Shown in pieces: positions 26,849-36,465 of a DNA stretch of 64,000 nucleotides (the stretch's first letter is position 1; each line of letters starts with the position of its first letter). Source of the DNA: Chthonobacter albigriseus (GTDB lineage Bacteria > Pseudomonadota > Alphaproteobacteria > Rhizobiales > Pleomorphomonadaceae); contig NZ_JACDIT010000001.1 of assembly GCF_013839445.1 (NCBI RefSeq), forward strand, positions 1,715,935 through 1,779,934, given 5' to 3'. The position numbers and the translations under genes were made by a program. Under the pieces are notes generated by a model. That model made no database searches, was not told where the DNA came from, and saw only the letters and a list, made by a program, of their open reading frames with translations.

Positions 26849-29731
26849 TCAATTCCGATTGCACCCGCCGGTCACCAGACCCGTGTCGTAGAGATCTGCG
26901 TCGAGATCGGAGTCTGCCCGGGCCGCGATGATCCGGTCAACGAGTATTTCCGCCTGGGAAGGACCCGAAATGGACTGCAGGTAAACCCCGCGTTCATGGC
27001 TCGGATCATGGACGAACGGTCCACCCGGGATCTCCAGCAGCGAATAATCGCCGGCCGTCACCCCGAGCGGCAGACGGGCCGCGCAATCCATCGGCGGATA
27101 CGATCCGGCTTCGACCGCCGCGACGGTCGGGCCTTCGGTACGGTTGCGCACCGACGCGAACAGCCGCCACTCGCCGGTCTTCGGGAGCGCGTCGAGCTTC
27201 AGCTGCGCGAACCAGCCGCCCTGCTTGGCATCGAGCAGGATCGCCCCGCCGTCGGAGGCCTTGGGATCGGCGACGAGGCGAGAGCCGGCGTAGAGGTTGA
27301 CCGCCTGGTCCTGCAGGTCGACCCAGTCCTCACCCTTGACGCCTGGAATGCCTGCGGGATCCTCCGGCGACCGCCGCTCGATTGCGAGCGTCTCGCGCAG
27401 CCAATCGAGATTGCGCTCGCCCTGCCGCGACCGCTTCACGCCGGTCTCCTCGATGGTCGCCCAGAACCGGGCGGACCGGGCTTCCAGGTCCTCCGACCAG
27501 TCGACGCCCGCCGCCTGCGCGGCCGCCGTCAGTTCATACCGGCGCGAAAGCACCACATAGTCCAGAGGGATCCGGGCGTTGCGGACGCGCGCGTCGAACG
27601 GCGTGCCGGCCGCCGCCGCCTGTGCCTCGGCGAGGATCGCGTCGGCGCCCGACACGAATTCGATGTCGAACAGCGGCGTGCCCACCGGAACCTTCTCGGT
27701 GAGCCGGGCGCCGGTGCGGGCGACCGCCGCCTCTGAAAAGGCGATGTACCGGGCGATCAGCGGGCCGGCCTGCGGCCCGTAGTAGTGGAGGCAGAAGTCG
27801 TCGATCAGCGCCTGGACGTCGAGCGACGGATCCCAGAGCAGGCGGGCGATCATCCACGCCCTCAGCGTGTTGAACTCCGCCCCCTTGCTTTCCCAGACAC
27901 CCTCGGCGAAGTAGCCCATCACCGACGGCATCGTCGCCAGCCACTGGATGCTGCGCCCGATGTTGGTGATGTTGGGCGTCGGCTGGATGAAGCCGATGAA
28001 ATTGGCGATATGGTCCCAGACCAGCACGGTCCCGGCGATCTCCGACCACGTCTGCAGGCTGGCGCCCAGCTCGGCGTTCGGCCCCTCGTTGAGCGGCGCG
28101 CTGTAGTCCAGCTGGATCGTCATCGGGAAGACCAGCAGGTGATCGGGGACCGTCATGCCTTCCGGCGGCGTGAAGCTCCAGTGGTAGGCGTTGAACCCCA
28201 GCCTGGCACCAGGCAGCGCCTGCCGAACGCGGTCCGCGACCTCGATCATCATGTCCAGCCGCGGCGCCGAGGCGTGGCCGCCGTGCGCGTCGGCGAAGGC
28301 CTGGCTGTCCGGATCCATATCCCAGCCCCAGTCCATGTCGTGCACGATGAACCAGACGTCCCGATAGTCGGCCCGACCGCGCAGGCGCTCGATCACGGCA
28401 TTCGCCATGGCCGCCCGCATCTCCTTGTTCATCATCGCAAGCTGCCCGCCGGCGTACCAGTCCGGGTGCTGGCGGCCGTGCTCGCCGGGCGGCAGCAGCT
28501 CGAAGAAGTTGGCGAACAGCCCCTTGGAGCTCCACCGACGGTCCCAGGTGTCGATCTCCGGCGGCGACGGCAGGAAGGACGGACCGTGCGACTCGCCGTT
28601 GAGCAGGTTGCGCGCCCGCCACGGCTTGTTCTCCGCCTCCGTGGACAGGATCGCGCGCCAGCCGAACCGCGGCACCTGACGCTCCTCCGTGCGCGGAACG
28701 GCGAGCGTCTCCACGCTAGGCACATGCGTGACATCGGGAGAAAGCCAGCGGACGCCCAGCTTGCGGTCGAGAAACCAGTTGACGCCGTACATGGTGCCCC
28801 GCGGCGTCGCACCGGCGATCACGATGTGGTCGCCGACGGGGCGGATCAGGAACCCGTCCGGTCCGAGGTCGGCGAAGTCCGCCTCAGGCACCAGCGCCAG
28901 GGCGAGCGTGCTCTCCCGCCCGATCACGAACAGCGGCCGGTCCTGCGCCATGGCGTCCGACGACAGCGGCGTGAAGGTCGCCCCGGTGATCTGGTTGAGA
29001 TACTCCGCAAGGGTCTTCGCGGCGCCGAGCGTCACGATGTCCGCCTGGTCGGCGACATGGATCCCGATGGCCGCCTGGCCGCCGCTGGCGATCGGCTGCT
29101 CCTGCGAGGTCAGCGTGTCCCGCGCCGCCAGGGTCGCGACGTCGGTTTGCGCGGCGCTGCCCGCGAGCAGGATCCCGCGCAGCGCATCCGCCTGGACGGA
29201 AGACGCCGTATCGGCCGGGTCGGTGGTCTCCTCCAGCGTGATGGCGGTGTACTCGGCGTACCCGGGCGTATTCCCCTTCTTGCGCAGGTAGAGCAGGAAC
29301 TGGTCCGCCCCCTTGGGCGCCTCGATGACGACGGAGACGGTGGTCCAGTCGCGCGTGCCGCCGGTCACCACGACGGCGGGCTCGTTGCCGCCGCCGAGCG
29401 CGACGGGCAGCGGCCCCCTCCAGCCCGGGTCGACACCCTCGCCGCGGAAGCTCACTTGCACGAAAACCGACCCTTCCGGCGCATCCTGTGATCGAACCGA
29501 CATGGAAAGCCGATAGCGTCGTTCGCCGACGACGGCGATGTGGTCCTGCGCGGCATACCCGCCGGTGATCCGCAGCATCGAACGCCCGGCCTCGGTCCTG
29601 ATCTCGCCGGTCTCGATCCCTGGCCCCCACCAGTGGGCGCCGCCACCCGAGAAGTCGCCGTTGGCGATCCCGGCGCGAGCCGTCCCGGAGGCGAGGATGA
29701 AGAGAAGGAGACCGAGAAGAATGCGAGGCAT
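26849..29731 (-). CDS. Large secreted DUF4838 protein of the exopolysaccharide locus
   Basis: 960 residues with a clear signal peptide (MPRILLGLLLFILASGTARA, cleavage near 20). Residues of about 22-190 form a jelly-roll, carbohydrate-binding-like module (NGDFSGGGAHWWGPGIETG). About 240-380 resembles the N-terminal domain of alpha-glucuronidases (AAKTLAEYLNQITGATFTPL, GATPRGTMYGVNWFLDRKLG). About 390-720 is the DUF4838 region (TIM-barrel-like, FNAYHWSFTPPEG, MGYFAEGVWES). The last 120 residues seem to form another beta domain. I infer a periplasmic or surface glycosidase that trims or binds the polymer. Its gene is coupled to the polymerase. Confidence 0.85.
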   Translation of the reverse strand: MPRILLGLLLFILASGTARAGIANGDFSGGGAHWWGPGIETGEIRTEAGRSMLRITGGYAAQDHIAVVGERRYRLSMSVRSQDAPEGSVFVQVSFRGEGVDPGWRGPLPVALGGGNEPAVVVTGGTRDWTTVSVVIEAPKGADQFLLYLRKKGNTPGYAEYTAITLEETTDPADTASSVQADALRGILLAGSAAQTDVATLAARDTLTSQEQPIASGGQAAIGIHVADQADIVTLGAAKTLAEYLNQITGATFTPLSSDAMAQDRPLFVIGRESTLALALVPEADFADLGPDGFLIRPVGDHIVIAGATPRGTMYGVNWFLDRKLGVRWLSPDVTHVPSVETLAVPRTEERQVPRFGWRAILSTEAENKPWRARNLLNGESHGPSFLPSPPEIDTWDRRWSSKGLFANFFELLPPGEHGRQHPDWYAGGQLAMMNKEMRAAMANAVIERLRGRADYRDVWFIVHDMDWGWDMDPDSQAFADAHGGHASAPRLDMMIEVADRVRQALPGARLGFNAYHWSFTPPEGMTVPDHLLVFPMTIQLDYSAPLNEGPNAELGASLQTWSEIAGTVLVWDHIANFIGFIQPTPNITNIGRSIQWLATMPSVMGYFAEGVWESKGAEFNTLRAWMIARLLWDPSLDVQALIDDFCLHYYGPQAGPLIARYIAFSEAAVARTGARLTEKVPVGTPLFDIEFVSGADAILAEAQAAAAGTPFDARVRNARIPLDYVVLSRRYELTAAAQAAGVDWSEDLEARSARFWATIEETGVKRSRQGERNLDWLRETLAIERRSPEDPAGIPGVKGEDWVDLQDQAVNLYAGSRLVADPKASDGGAILLDAKQGGWFAQLKLDALPKTGEWRLFASVRNRTEGPTVAAVEAGSYPPMDCAARLPLGVTAGDYSLLEIPGGPFVHDPSHERGVYLQSISGPSQAEILVDRIIAARADSDLDADLYDTGLVTGGCNRN

Positions 29732-30209
29732 GCGATACCTTTTCGATGGCGGGCGCAGGTCGCCGATCCCGGACCGACGCTCTGCCCCCCTGTGCCGGAC
29801 GTCGGCCGTCGGCCGGACGGGACACGGCAAGAGGGGCCGCAATGAGGCTGCGCGGCCCATGACGGCCGGTCAGCATGAATTTTGCAACATCTTCATACTG
29901 TGTTTCGGCAGGGGTTTCGCTGCACTGCCTAACATGATCTAATGAGAAGCTTGCGTATGGATCACTGGTTGCAGGGTTTGGAATAGGCTTTCGATTGCAC
30001 GATGGACATAGGGCGATCTGGCGAATTTTGCCGGACTGGCACTGTCCGGTCACGATCCTTGAACGGTGATCGGAAAGGCGGGGAGCACCCTGCAGTCCCG
30101 TCGGCTTGAGATTACCTGTTCTAAACGGCTTCAGAATACAAGATCAGTGATGTCCGCGATGTAAAGTTGCGCTGGCGAATTCAGACCGGTGCCGAGAGGC
30201 ATATACCAT
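29732..30209. other. Divergent promoter region of the exopolysaccharide locus
   Basis: 478 bp with no convincing gene, clearly more AT-rich than the flanks, between the leftward DUF4838 gene and the rightward wzc-like gene. It includes a perfect inverted repeat CCGGAC-N7-GTCCGG at 30031-30049 that could be an operator or a small RNA hairpin. Promoters for both directions are expected here, but I could not fix them with confidence. Confidence 0.55.
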
Positions 30210-32519
30210 ATGTTGCAGAAGCCAGTCTTGTCGGATCTCGGAGATTTCGGACACGACCGCTATCGCGGGTCGGGTTCGCAATTGAGCAACGACCTTGAGC
30301 ATCTGCTGGCAGCGGCGCGGCGGCAATGGAAAGTCGTGGCCGTCAGCATCGCTGTGGCCATCGCTCTCGGCATCGCCTACGTCGCCACCGCCGTTCCGCT
30401 TTACACCGCCAGTATCCACATCCTGGTCGGCCAGCTCGACAGCAAGCTGCTGGAGCAGATCGCCGACACCGGCCCCTCCGCCGGCGGTGACGATTCCGCC
30501 ATGCAGAGCGAGGTCGAGCTGTTCAAGTCCGAGGAGATCCGCGGCCGCGTGGTCGACCTGCTGGAGCTGACCAAGGATCCGCGCTTCTACGCCCCCGACG
30601 GCTCGCCGATCGACAACCTGCGCGGCATGATCCGCTCGCTGCTCGATGTGGAGGCCTGGTTCAGCTCCGCCGAGGTGGACGGCAAGCCGGACGAGGAGGC
30701 CAAGCGCTTCCGTGCCATCGAGAAGCTCGGCTGGAATTCCTCCGTCGAGCGCGTCGGCCGCGCCCGCGTGATCAGCCTGAACTACACCTCGCCGAGCCCC
30801 GAGCTTGCCGCCGACGTTGCCCGTGCCTTCGGCGAGGCCTACCTCGCCGACCAGGTCCAGTCGAAGTTCGAAGCCGTCCAGGCGGCCAGCGGCTGGCTGG
30901 AGAAGCGCGTCCAGGATCTCAAGAAGCGCGCCCTCGAAAGCGATCTCGCCGTCCAGCAGTTCCGCGCCAAGAACGACCTGATCGCCACCAACGGCGTGCT
31001 GGTGACCGAGCAGAACCTGTCGCAGCTGAACACCCGCCTCGTCGACGCCCAGGCCGAGACGGCCCAGGCCCAAGCCCGCTTCGACCGCATCCAGTCGATC
31101 ATCGCCGCCGGCGACACCGACGCGATCGTCACCGACGCGCTCGACAGCTCGCTGGTCAACCAGTTGCGTGGCAAGTACCTGGAGGCCGCCAAGCGCGAGG
31201 CCGAGATCTCCAGCCAGCTCGGCTCCGGCCACATCGGCGCCCGCCGGCTCCGCGAGGAGATGGCCGAATACCGCAAGCAGATCTTCAGCGAGCTCGGCCG
31301 CATTTCGGAGAGCTACCAGAGCGACCTGCAGGTGGCCAAGCTGCGCGAGGAATCGATCCGCAACAGCGTGACGGCCGCCACCAGCGTCACCGCAACCACC
31401 AACTCCACCATGGTGGAACTGCGCGAACTCGAGCGCACGGCCGAAACCTACCGCGCCATGTATGAGAGTTCGCTGCAGCTCTACCAGGAGGCGGTGCAGC
31501 GCCAGTCCTTCCCGGTCACCGACGCCCGCGTGATCACCCAGGCCAAGGTGCCGAACTTCCCCAGCCACCCGCGGTCGTCGCTGATCATGGCATTGGCCAT
31601 CGTACTCGGCGGCGCGGTGGGCGTCGGCATCGGCGCTTTCCGCGAATTCCGCGACCGCTTCTTCCGCACCGCCGACCAGATCCGCGACGAACTGGGCCTG
31701 GAGCACCTCGGCAACGTGCCGATGGTGATCGGCGGGGACACCAAGAAGACCAGCGACGAGGAAAACTTCCCGCACGCCCGCGCGCTCTACAAGCCGAACC
31801 CGATCTCCAGCTTCGCGCTAGACCACCCGCATTCCGAGTTCGCCGACACGCTCTGGACGGCATGGTTCACGGTGGACATGGCGCTCGCCAACCGGCGGCC
31901 GCGCGTGGTCGGCATCGTTTCGCTGCTGCCGAGCGAGGGCAAGTCTACGGTGGCGATCAACTACGCCGAGATCACCGCCAAGCTCGGCATCCGGACGCTC
32001 CTGATCGACGCCGACCTGCGCAATCCGGGCCTGACCCGCGCCGTCGCCGGGCATGCCGAATACGGCCTGGTCGACCTCGTGCTCGGCCGCCAGACGATGA
32101 AGGACCTGCTCTTCATCAGCCCGGCCACCAAGCTCGCCATGCTCCCGGCCTGCGGCGCCGGCTACCGCGGCCACACCGCCGAGCTGCTCGCCTCCGCTGG
32201 CATGACGCAGGCGATCGAGCAGGCCAGCGGCTTCTTCGAGCAGATCGTCATCGACCTGCCGCCGATGGGCCTCGTCCGCGACGCCCGCGCCATGGCGCCG
32301 AAGATCGACGCCTTCATCCTGGTTGTGGAATGGGGCAAGACGGCACGGCAGGCGCTGCGGACCACGCTGGCGTCCGAACCCGCGATTGCCGAACGCTGCG
32401 TCGGCGTCATCCTGAACAAGGTCGACAGCGACAAGATGAAACTCTACGGCTCCTTCGGTACCAGCGAGTACTACCAGTCGCGCTACAAGCACTACCACGA
32501 TACTGGACTGACCTCCTAG
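30210..32519 (+). CDS. Wzc-type polysaccharide copolymerase with tyrosine autokinase domain
   Basis: 769 residues. The N-terminal Wzz domain is flanked by two membrane helices (about 43-65 and 456-477) with a long coiled-coil periplasmic part between them. The cytoplasmic BY-kinase domain has Walker A LLPSEGKST (Lys578), Walker A' LLIDADLRNP and Walker B IVIDLPPMG. The C-terminus holds the autophosphorylation cluster Tyr754, 755, 759 and 762. Such proteins control polymer length and export. ATG at 30210 follows GAGAGG. It leads a rightward transcript that continues into a glycosyltransferase. Confidence 0.93.
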   Translation: MLQKPVLSDLGDFGHDRYRGSGSQLSNDLEHLLAAARRQWKVVAVSIAVAIALGIAYVATAVPLYTASIHILVGQLDSKLLEQIADTGPSAGGDDSAMQSEVELFKSEEIRGRVVDLLELTKDPRFYAPDGSPIDNLRGMIRSLLDVEAWFSSAEVDGKPDEEAKRFRAIEKLGWNSSVERVGRARVISLNYTSPSPELAADVARAFGEAYLADQVQSKFEAVQAASGWLEKRVQDLKKRALESDLAVQQFRAKNDLIATNGVLVTEQNLSQLNTRLVDAQAETAQAQARFDRIQSIIAAGDTDAIVTDALDSSLVNQLRGKYLEAAKREAEISSQLGSGHIGARRLREEMAEYRKQIFSELGRISESYQSDLQVAKLREESIRNSVTAATSVTATTNSTMVELRELERTAETYRAMYESSLQLYQEAVQRQSFPVTDARVITQAKVPNFPSHPRSSLIMALAIVLGGAVGVGIGAFREFRDRFFRTADQIRDELGLEHLGNVPMVIGGDTKKTSDEENFPHARALYKPNPISSFALDHPHSEFADTLWTAWFTVDMALANRRPRVVGIVSLLPSEGKSTVAINYAEITAKLGIRTLLIDADLRNPGLTRAVAGHAEYGLVDLVLGRQTMKDLLFISPATKLAMLPACGAGYRGHTAELLASAGMTQAIEQASGFFEQIVIDLPPMGLVRDARAMAPKIDAFILVVEWGKTARQALRTTLASEPAIAERCVGVILNKVDSDKMKLYGSFGTSEYYQSRYKHYHDTGLTS

Positions 32520-32573
32520 GTCGATCGCAACGCGCGCGCTGACGTGGATGACGCGGACCGGGGGTTTTGCTGG

Positions 32574-33536
32574 ATGAATGCGGTATGTGCTGTTGTCCTG
32601 ACGTACAACAGAAAGGCATTGTTGCATCGGTGCCTTGAAGCAGTGGCCTCTCAGACCAGGCCGTGCGATCGCATCATCGTAGTCGACAACGCATCCACCG
32701 ACGGCACCTTGGACGAGCTGAATGAGGTCTGGGGCGACCGGATCGAGGTCCTGGCGCTTTCGCGCAACGTGGGTGCGGCCGGAGGCTTCAGCATCGGCAT
32801 GCGCGTCGGCTATCAGACCGGGGCCGAGCGGCTCTGGCTGATGGACGACGACGTGATCCCCGATCCCGACGCGCTGGAACGCCTGCTGGCCGGCGAGGCT
32901 CGTCTGGCCGAGCGCGGCCTGTCCGCCTCCTACCTCGTATCCGTCGCGCGCACCGGCCGTGGCCTGATGATCAACACCCCCGGCATCGATCTCCGGCAGA
33001 ACGAGATCTGGTCCCACGAGTGGCCCAAGCTTCTCGACATCGGACTCGTTCCGGTGAACCGCGCCACCTTCGTCTCGATCCTGCTTCCGCGCGTCACGAT
33101 GGCCAGGCACGGCGCGCTCTTGGCGGAGATGTTCATCTGGGGCGAGGACGTGGAGTACACCACGCGCGTGGCGCTCGATGTGCCCGGCTATGTCGTGGGC
33201 GAAAGCAAGGTGCAGCATCTTCGTCAGATCGAGGGCGAACTGACCCTGGAGACGGAGAGCAATCCCGCACGTATCCGCTACCACTTCCATCGCACCCGGA
33301 ACATGGTCTTCATCCGCCGGCGCTACGATTCCCGGACCAACTTCATCAGGGAAGTGTTGCTGAACCTGAAGCGCGCCGCCTACTTCCTGCGGCGAGGCGA
33401 GTGGCTGAAGGTCAAGATCCTGGTGGCCGGCGTGGCTCGCGGCATCACCTTCTCGCCGGAGAAGGTCGACATCGATCGGCCCTTCCGTGACGAGCCGATC
33501 GACTTTCCGGCCTACCGCACCCGCTACGGCGTCTGA
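32574..33536 (+). CDS. Glycosyltransferase family 2 protein
   Basis: 320 residues of GT-A fold. NAVCAVVLTYNRKALLHRCL starts the nucleotide-binding strand. NVGAAGGFSIGMRVG and the acidic metal motif WLMDDDVIPDP follow, and WGEDVEYTTRVAL holds the likely catalytic acid (ED). The pattern resembles GlfT2/rhamnosyl-type enzymes. It transfers a sugar from a nucleotide donor to the growing lipid-linked unit on the cytoplasmic side. It starts 55 bp after the wzc-like gene, in the same direction. Donor and acceptor are unknown. Confidence 0.88.
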   Translation: MNAVCAVVLTYNRKALLHRCLEAVASQTRPCDRIIVVDNASTDGTLDELNEVWGDRIEVLALSRNVGAAGGFSIGMRVGYQTGAERLWLMDDDVIPDPDALERLLAGEARLAERGLSASYLVSVARTGRGLMINTPGIDLRQNEIWSHEWPKLLDIGLVPVNRATFVSILLPRVTMARHGALLAEMFIWGEDVEYTTRVALDVPGYVVGESKVQHLRQIEGELTLETESNPARIRYHFHRTRNMVFIRRRYDSRTNFIREVLLNLKRAAYFLRRGEWLKVKILVAGVARGITFSPEKVDIDRPFRDEPIDFPAYRTRYGV

Positions 33537-33548
33537 ACCGGTCCCCGG

Positions 33549-34430
33549 TCAGAACTTGTACTGCCGCCGGAACACCGCGTTCTTGGCCCGCCGGACGACG
33601 TCGAGGGCCGACAGCGCCATCGAATCCCATCGGTCGATCTCACCCTCCCGGTAGAGCGAGAGAAACGTCTTCTGCGGCAGCGACGCCTGCGGATCCACCT
33701 TCACACCCGTGGCGGCGACGAGCTCGTGCATGTAGCTCCCGGGGCAGGGAAGGATGTCCTGCGGGATGTGCCAGCGCCCGATGAACTCGTTCCAGAAATG
33801 GATGCAAAGGCTGTCACGCGCGCTCTCCGCGCAGGCCCGCGCCATCTCCGGCAGGAAGTAGTCCTTCACGTCGATGTAGTGCACGGGATAGAAGAGCGCG
33901 CTCTCCACCACCGTGACGCGGCTCGGCTGTTCCCCCATGAAGTCGGTGATGAGGCGCGGGCCGACCTCCCCCCATCGGAAGCTGAACCCCTTCAGGGCCG
34001 CCCGCCGCTCCAGTTCCGCCGCCAGCGCCGGATCCGACATGTAGAGCACCGCCCCGTTGAGCTGGCCCTTGGCCTGCTCGCCGACCAGCAGCCCCTTGGA
34101 CTTCGCCTCCAACGCCGCAAAACCCTCCGGGCCCTTCAGGCAGTAGACATCCGTGTCGAACCACCAGCCGCTCCGATTTTGGAACAGGCGGTAGCGGAAG
34201 ATGTCGGTGAAGGCTGCGATCGAACCGACCTTGCCCTGCTGCGTGTAGGCAAGCACCTCCTCCTCTCGCGCGAATTCACCGGCGTCGGCCAGCGTGACAC
34301 CTTCGGGAACGGCAAGCGAACGGTTGAACGTGAACAGCCGGACCGGCACGCCGCGGGCGACGAAGGAGGTGAGGCACGCCTGGGTATAGAGATTGAGTCG
34401 AGGGCCGTGCCAGAAGAAGTTCGCTTCCAT
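33549..34430 (-). CDS. GT32-like glycosyltransferase (DXD sugar-transferase family)
   Basis: 293 residues. The short form with FTDIFRYRLFQNRSGWWFDTDVYCL at about 75-98 has the DXD motif (Asp92/Asp94) and preceding helix of the Gly_transf_sug/GT32 family, which uses UDP- or GDP-sugars with Mn2+. Further features are CIHFWNEFIGRW, with a conserved His-Trp, and a basic C-terminal end (RRAKNAVFRRQYKF). It is the last gene of a three-gene leftward group. No signal peptide is visible, so it is cytoplasmic or peripheral. Confidence 0.82.
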   Translation of the reverse strand: MEANFFWHGPRLNLYTQACLTSFVARGVPVRLFTFNRSLAVPEGVTLADAGEFAREEEVLAYTQQGKVGSIAAFTDIFRYRLFQNRSGWWFDTDVYCLKGPEGFAALEAKSKGLLVGEQAKGQLNGAVLYMSDPALAAELERRAALKGFSFRWGEVGPRLITDFMGEQPSRVTVVESALFYPVHYIDVKDYFLPEMARACAESARDSLCIHFWNEFIGRWHIPQDILPCPGSYMHELVAATGVKVDPQASLPQKTFLSLYREGEIDRWDSMALSALDVVRRAKNAVFRRQYKF

Positions 34431-34446
34431 GTTCGCTCCTGAACCG

Positions 34447-35568
34447 TCACGGGCGGGCTGCGACCGACCGGATGGCCTGTTCGATCTGTAGGGCGATGTG
34501 GCGCCAGTCGAGCTCCGTCTCCACTTGCCGGCGTGCGACGGCGGCGCGCGCCTGGCACTCGGAATAGTGTTCCAGGCTCCACAGCAGCGCCGCGACGGCG
34601 GTCCGCTCGTCGGTCGCGTCGAACAGGACGGCCGACGTGCTGTCAACATAGTCCGCAATGCCGCCGACGGCGTTCACCACCACCGGCAGCCCCGTCGCCA
34701 TCGCCTCCAGAACGGCGTTGTTGGCCGTAGCGTCGATCAGCGGCATGAAGAGCAGGTGCGAGCGGTGATAGATGGCGCGCAGGTCCTCGTCCGACAGATC
34801 GGCGAGAAGACTGACGTTCGGCAGCTGCGCCAGCCCGAAGTGCGCGTCCATCGTCCGGGCGAAACGCGGCAGCACGAGCCGGAAGCGAACGCCCGGCTGC
34901 GTCTTCGCCATCATCCGCGCCACCTTCTCCAGGAGCGCGAAATCGCGCAGCCATTGCCCGGAAACCAGGATCTCCGCCTCGCCCGGCTCCGGCGCAGAGC
35001 GCCCGGCGGCGGGGGCGAAGAAGCCGCCGTCGACCCCGTGGCGGATCATCCGCACATCCGTGTCGGGCAGCAGCTGTTGCAGGTGCGCCCGGGCTGGCGT
35101 GGAGAGCGCCACCAGCGCGTCGAAGCCGGCGAGGTAGCGGATGTCGCCGATCATCAGCTTCCACCACCCCGGCGGCTGGTGCGTGATGCCGATCAGCGTC
35201 GGAGCGCCCTTGATGGCCGGCGCCGCGAAGCGGGCGAAATGCTCCTCCACCGACGTGAAGAGAATGCAGTCGAACCGACCCGACCGCGCCACCCGCGTCG
35301 CCGCCCGCTCCAGGATCGCACCGTCGCGCCCGTAGAAGGGCGAGGGATGCGACGTCTCCCTTCTGAGCCCGAGGCGTGACAGCACCCGCGCGGCCAGCAG
35401 CTTGCCGACGACCGCGATCCGATCCCACCGCCCGGGCTGCAGAACGGTCACCGGAAGCCGGCGCCCGAGCGCCGCGGCAAGCGGCGTCAGACCGCTGTGG
35501 GCGCCCATGTGGCCCCACCGCCCGGTGACGAGGAGAACGCGAGGACCTGCCGGTTCAGCGTCGGACAT
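34447..35568 (-). CDS. Glycosyltransferase family 4/1 (GT-B fold)
   Basis: 373 residues. The N-terminal half contains RVLLVTGRWGHMGAHSGLTPLAAAL. The C-terminal half has the donor-site pattern of GT4: LVSGQWLRDFALLEKVARMM, HRSHLLFMPLIDATANNAVLEAMATGLPVVVNAVGGIADYV (E-x7-E-like ANNAVLEAMATG). ATG at 35568 is chosen since the upstream extension lacks similarity. It is 16 bp before the GT32 gene and 60 bp after the RgpF-like gene, so all three are probably cotranscribed. Confidence 0.88.
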   Translation of the reverse strand: MSDAEPAGPRVLLVTGRWGHMGAHSGLTPLAAALGRRLPVTVLQPGRWDRIAVVGKLLAARVLSRLGLRRETSHPSPFYGRDGAILERAATRVARSGRFDCILFTSVEEHFARFAAPAIKGAPTLIGITHQPPGWWKLMIGDIRYLAGFDALVALSTPARAHLQQLLPDTDVRMIRHGVDGGFFAPAAGRSAPEPGEAEILVSGQWLRDFALLEKVARMMAKTQPGVRFRLVLPRFARTMDAHFGLAQLPNVSLLADLSDEDLRAIYHRSHLLFMPLIDATANNAVLEAMATGLPVVVNAVGGIADYVDSTSAVLFDATDERTAVAALLWSLEHYSECQARAAVARRQVETELDWRHIALQIEQAIRSVAARP

Positions 35569-35628
35569 GATCGCCTGCTCTCCCCATCCGGGCAGCTCCG
35601 CTCCTGCCGTTCGGCCCACCATGCGTCG

Positions 35629-36465
35629 TCAATGGCCGCCCCCCTTGGCGAACAGGCGCAGCTCGATCTTCTCGATCCAGCGGCCGGGTGCACGCAGCAC
35701 CGGCTCGCGGAAAGCCGCGCCCGCCGCGTCGAGGCGCAGGGAGAGATTCAACTCGTGAAGCACGGCGCGCGCCTTCATCGCCATCAGCTCCGCATTGGCG
35801 GAGGACAAGGGTTCGGCTCGATACCACCGCGTACCCGTCTGCGAAAAGAGCCACGCGCCTATGTGGCCGGCAACACTCGGATCCAAGGTCTCCGCGAAGA
35901 ACCGCTGGGGATCCGCGCCGCCCCTCACCGAAGCGTCCAGCGCCGGGTCGAACACGCGCCGCCCGATCGCCTCCACCGCCGCGTTGTCGAAGCCGATCAG
36001 GTTGGAGCGGATCCACCTCGACCCGGACAGGCCGCCGATCCGCAGAAGTCGCGCGCTGTGGCAGATCGGACCCACCACGAAGTTCGCCTCCTGCTCGGCG
36101 TGGAGCGCCGCGCTGAGAGCCCGTACCGACCGGCCGCTGAGGTGCTGGTGCGATCCGATGGTGTCGTTGAGGATGACGAGCCGGCCGGTCTCGCCGGCGG
36201 CGAGCTGGTCGAGTCCGGCCTGGTAGCCGCCGAACTCCATGCCGCTGTTGTCGTGCACCAGGATGGTCGATCGGGCCGCCAGACCACCGAGCGCGGCGCG
36301 CAGGACGTCGGGGGTAATCCGCGTGCCGTTGATCACGCAGACGAGGCGTCCGTGCGGATGCGCCAGATCGAGCGAGCGGATCACGTCCACGGTCCGCTTG
36401 ACGCGGGACGGTTCGTAGAAGAGAGCGATCAGCGCGGCCGTATGCAGAACCGTTCCACCTTTCAT
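35629..36465 (-). CDS. RgpF-like (rhamnan synthesis F type) putative glycosyltransferase
   Basis: 278 residues. Family resemblance rests on LIALFYEPSRVKRTVDVIRSL at the start and DNSGMEFGGYQAGLDQL, close to the N-x-G-R-E-F-G-A-Y motif of rhamnan synthesis protein F, then VILNDTIGSHQH and a SARLLRIGGL block. The usual second half of larger RgpF proteins is missing, so this is a short form. It leads the leftward three-gene glycosyltransferase group. The donor sugar is unknown. Confidence 0.7.
   Translation of the reverse strand: MKGGTVLHTAALIALFYEPSRVKRTVDVIRSLDLAHPHGRLVCVINGTRITPDVLRAALGGLAARSTILVHDNSGMEFGGYQAGLDQLAAGETGRLVILNDTIGSHQHLSGRSVRALSAALHAEQEANFVVGPICHSARLLRIGGLSGSRWIRSNLIGFDNAAVEAIGRRVFDPALDASVRGGADPQRFFAETLDPSVAGHIGAWLFSQTGTRWYRAEPLSSANAELMAMKARAVLHELNLSLRLDAAGAAFREPVLRAPGRWIEKIELRLFAKGGGH

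Noticed and set aside
30036-30051. Possible sigma-54 promoter (TGGCAC element) in the exopolysaccharide intergenic region
   Set aside because: TGGCAC is present, but the TTGC element is missing at the required distance (GGTC instead).
30144-31775. 543-residue minus-strand frame opposite the wzc-like gene
   Set aside because: Low-complexity Leu/Gly/Asp/Ala composition with no recognisable domain, exactly opposite a well-supported gene; a shadow of codon bias.
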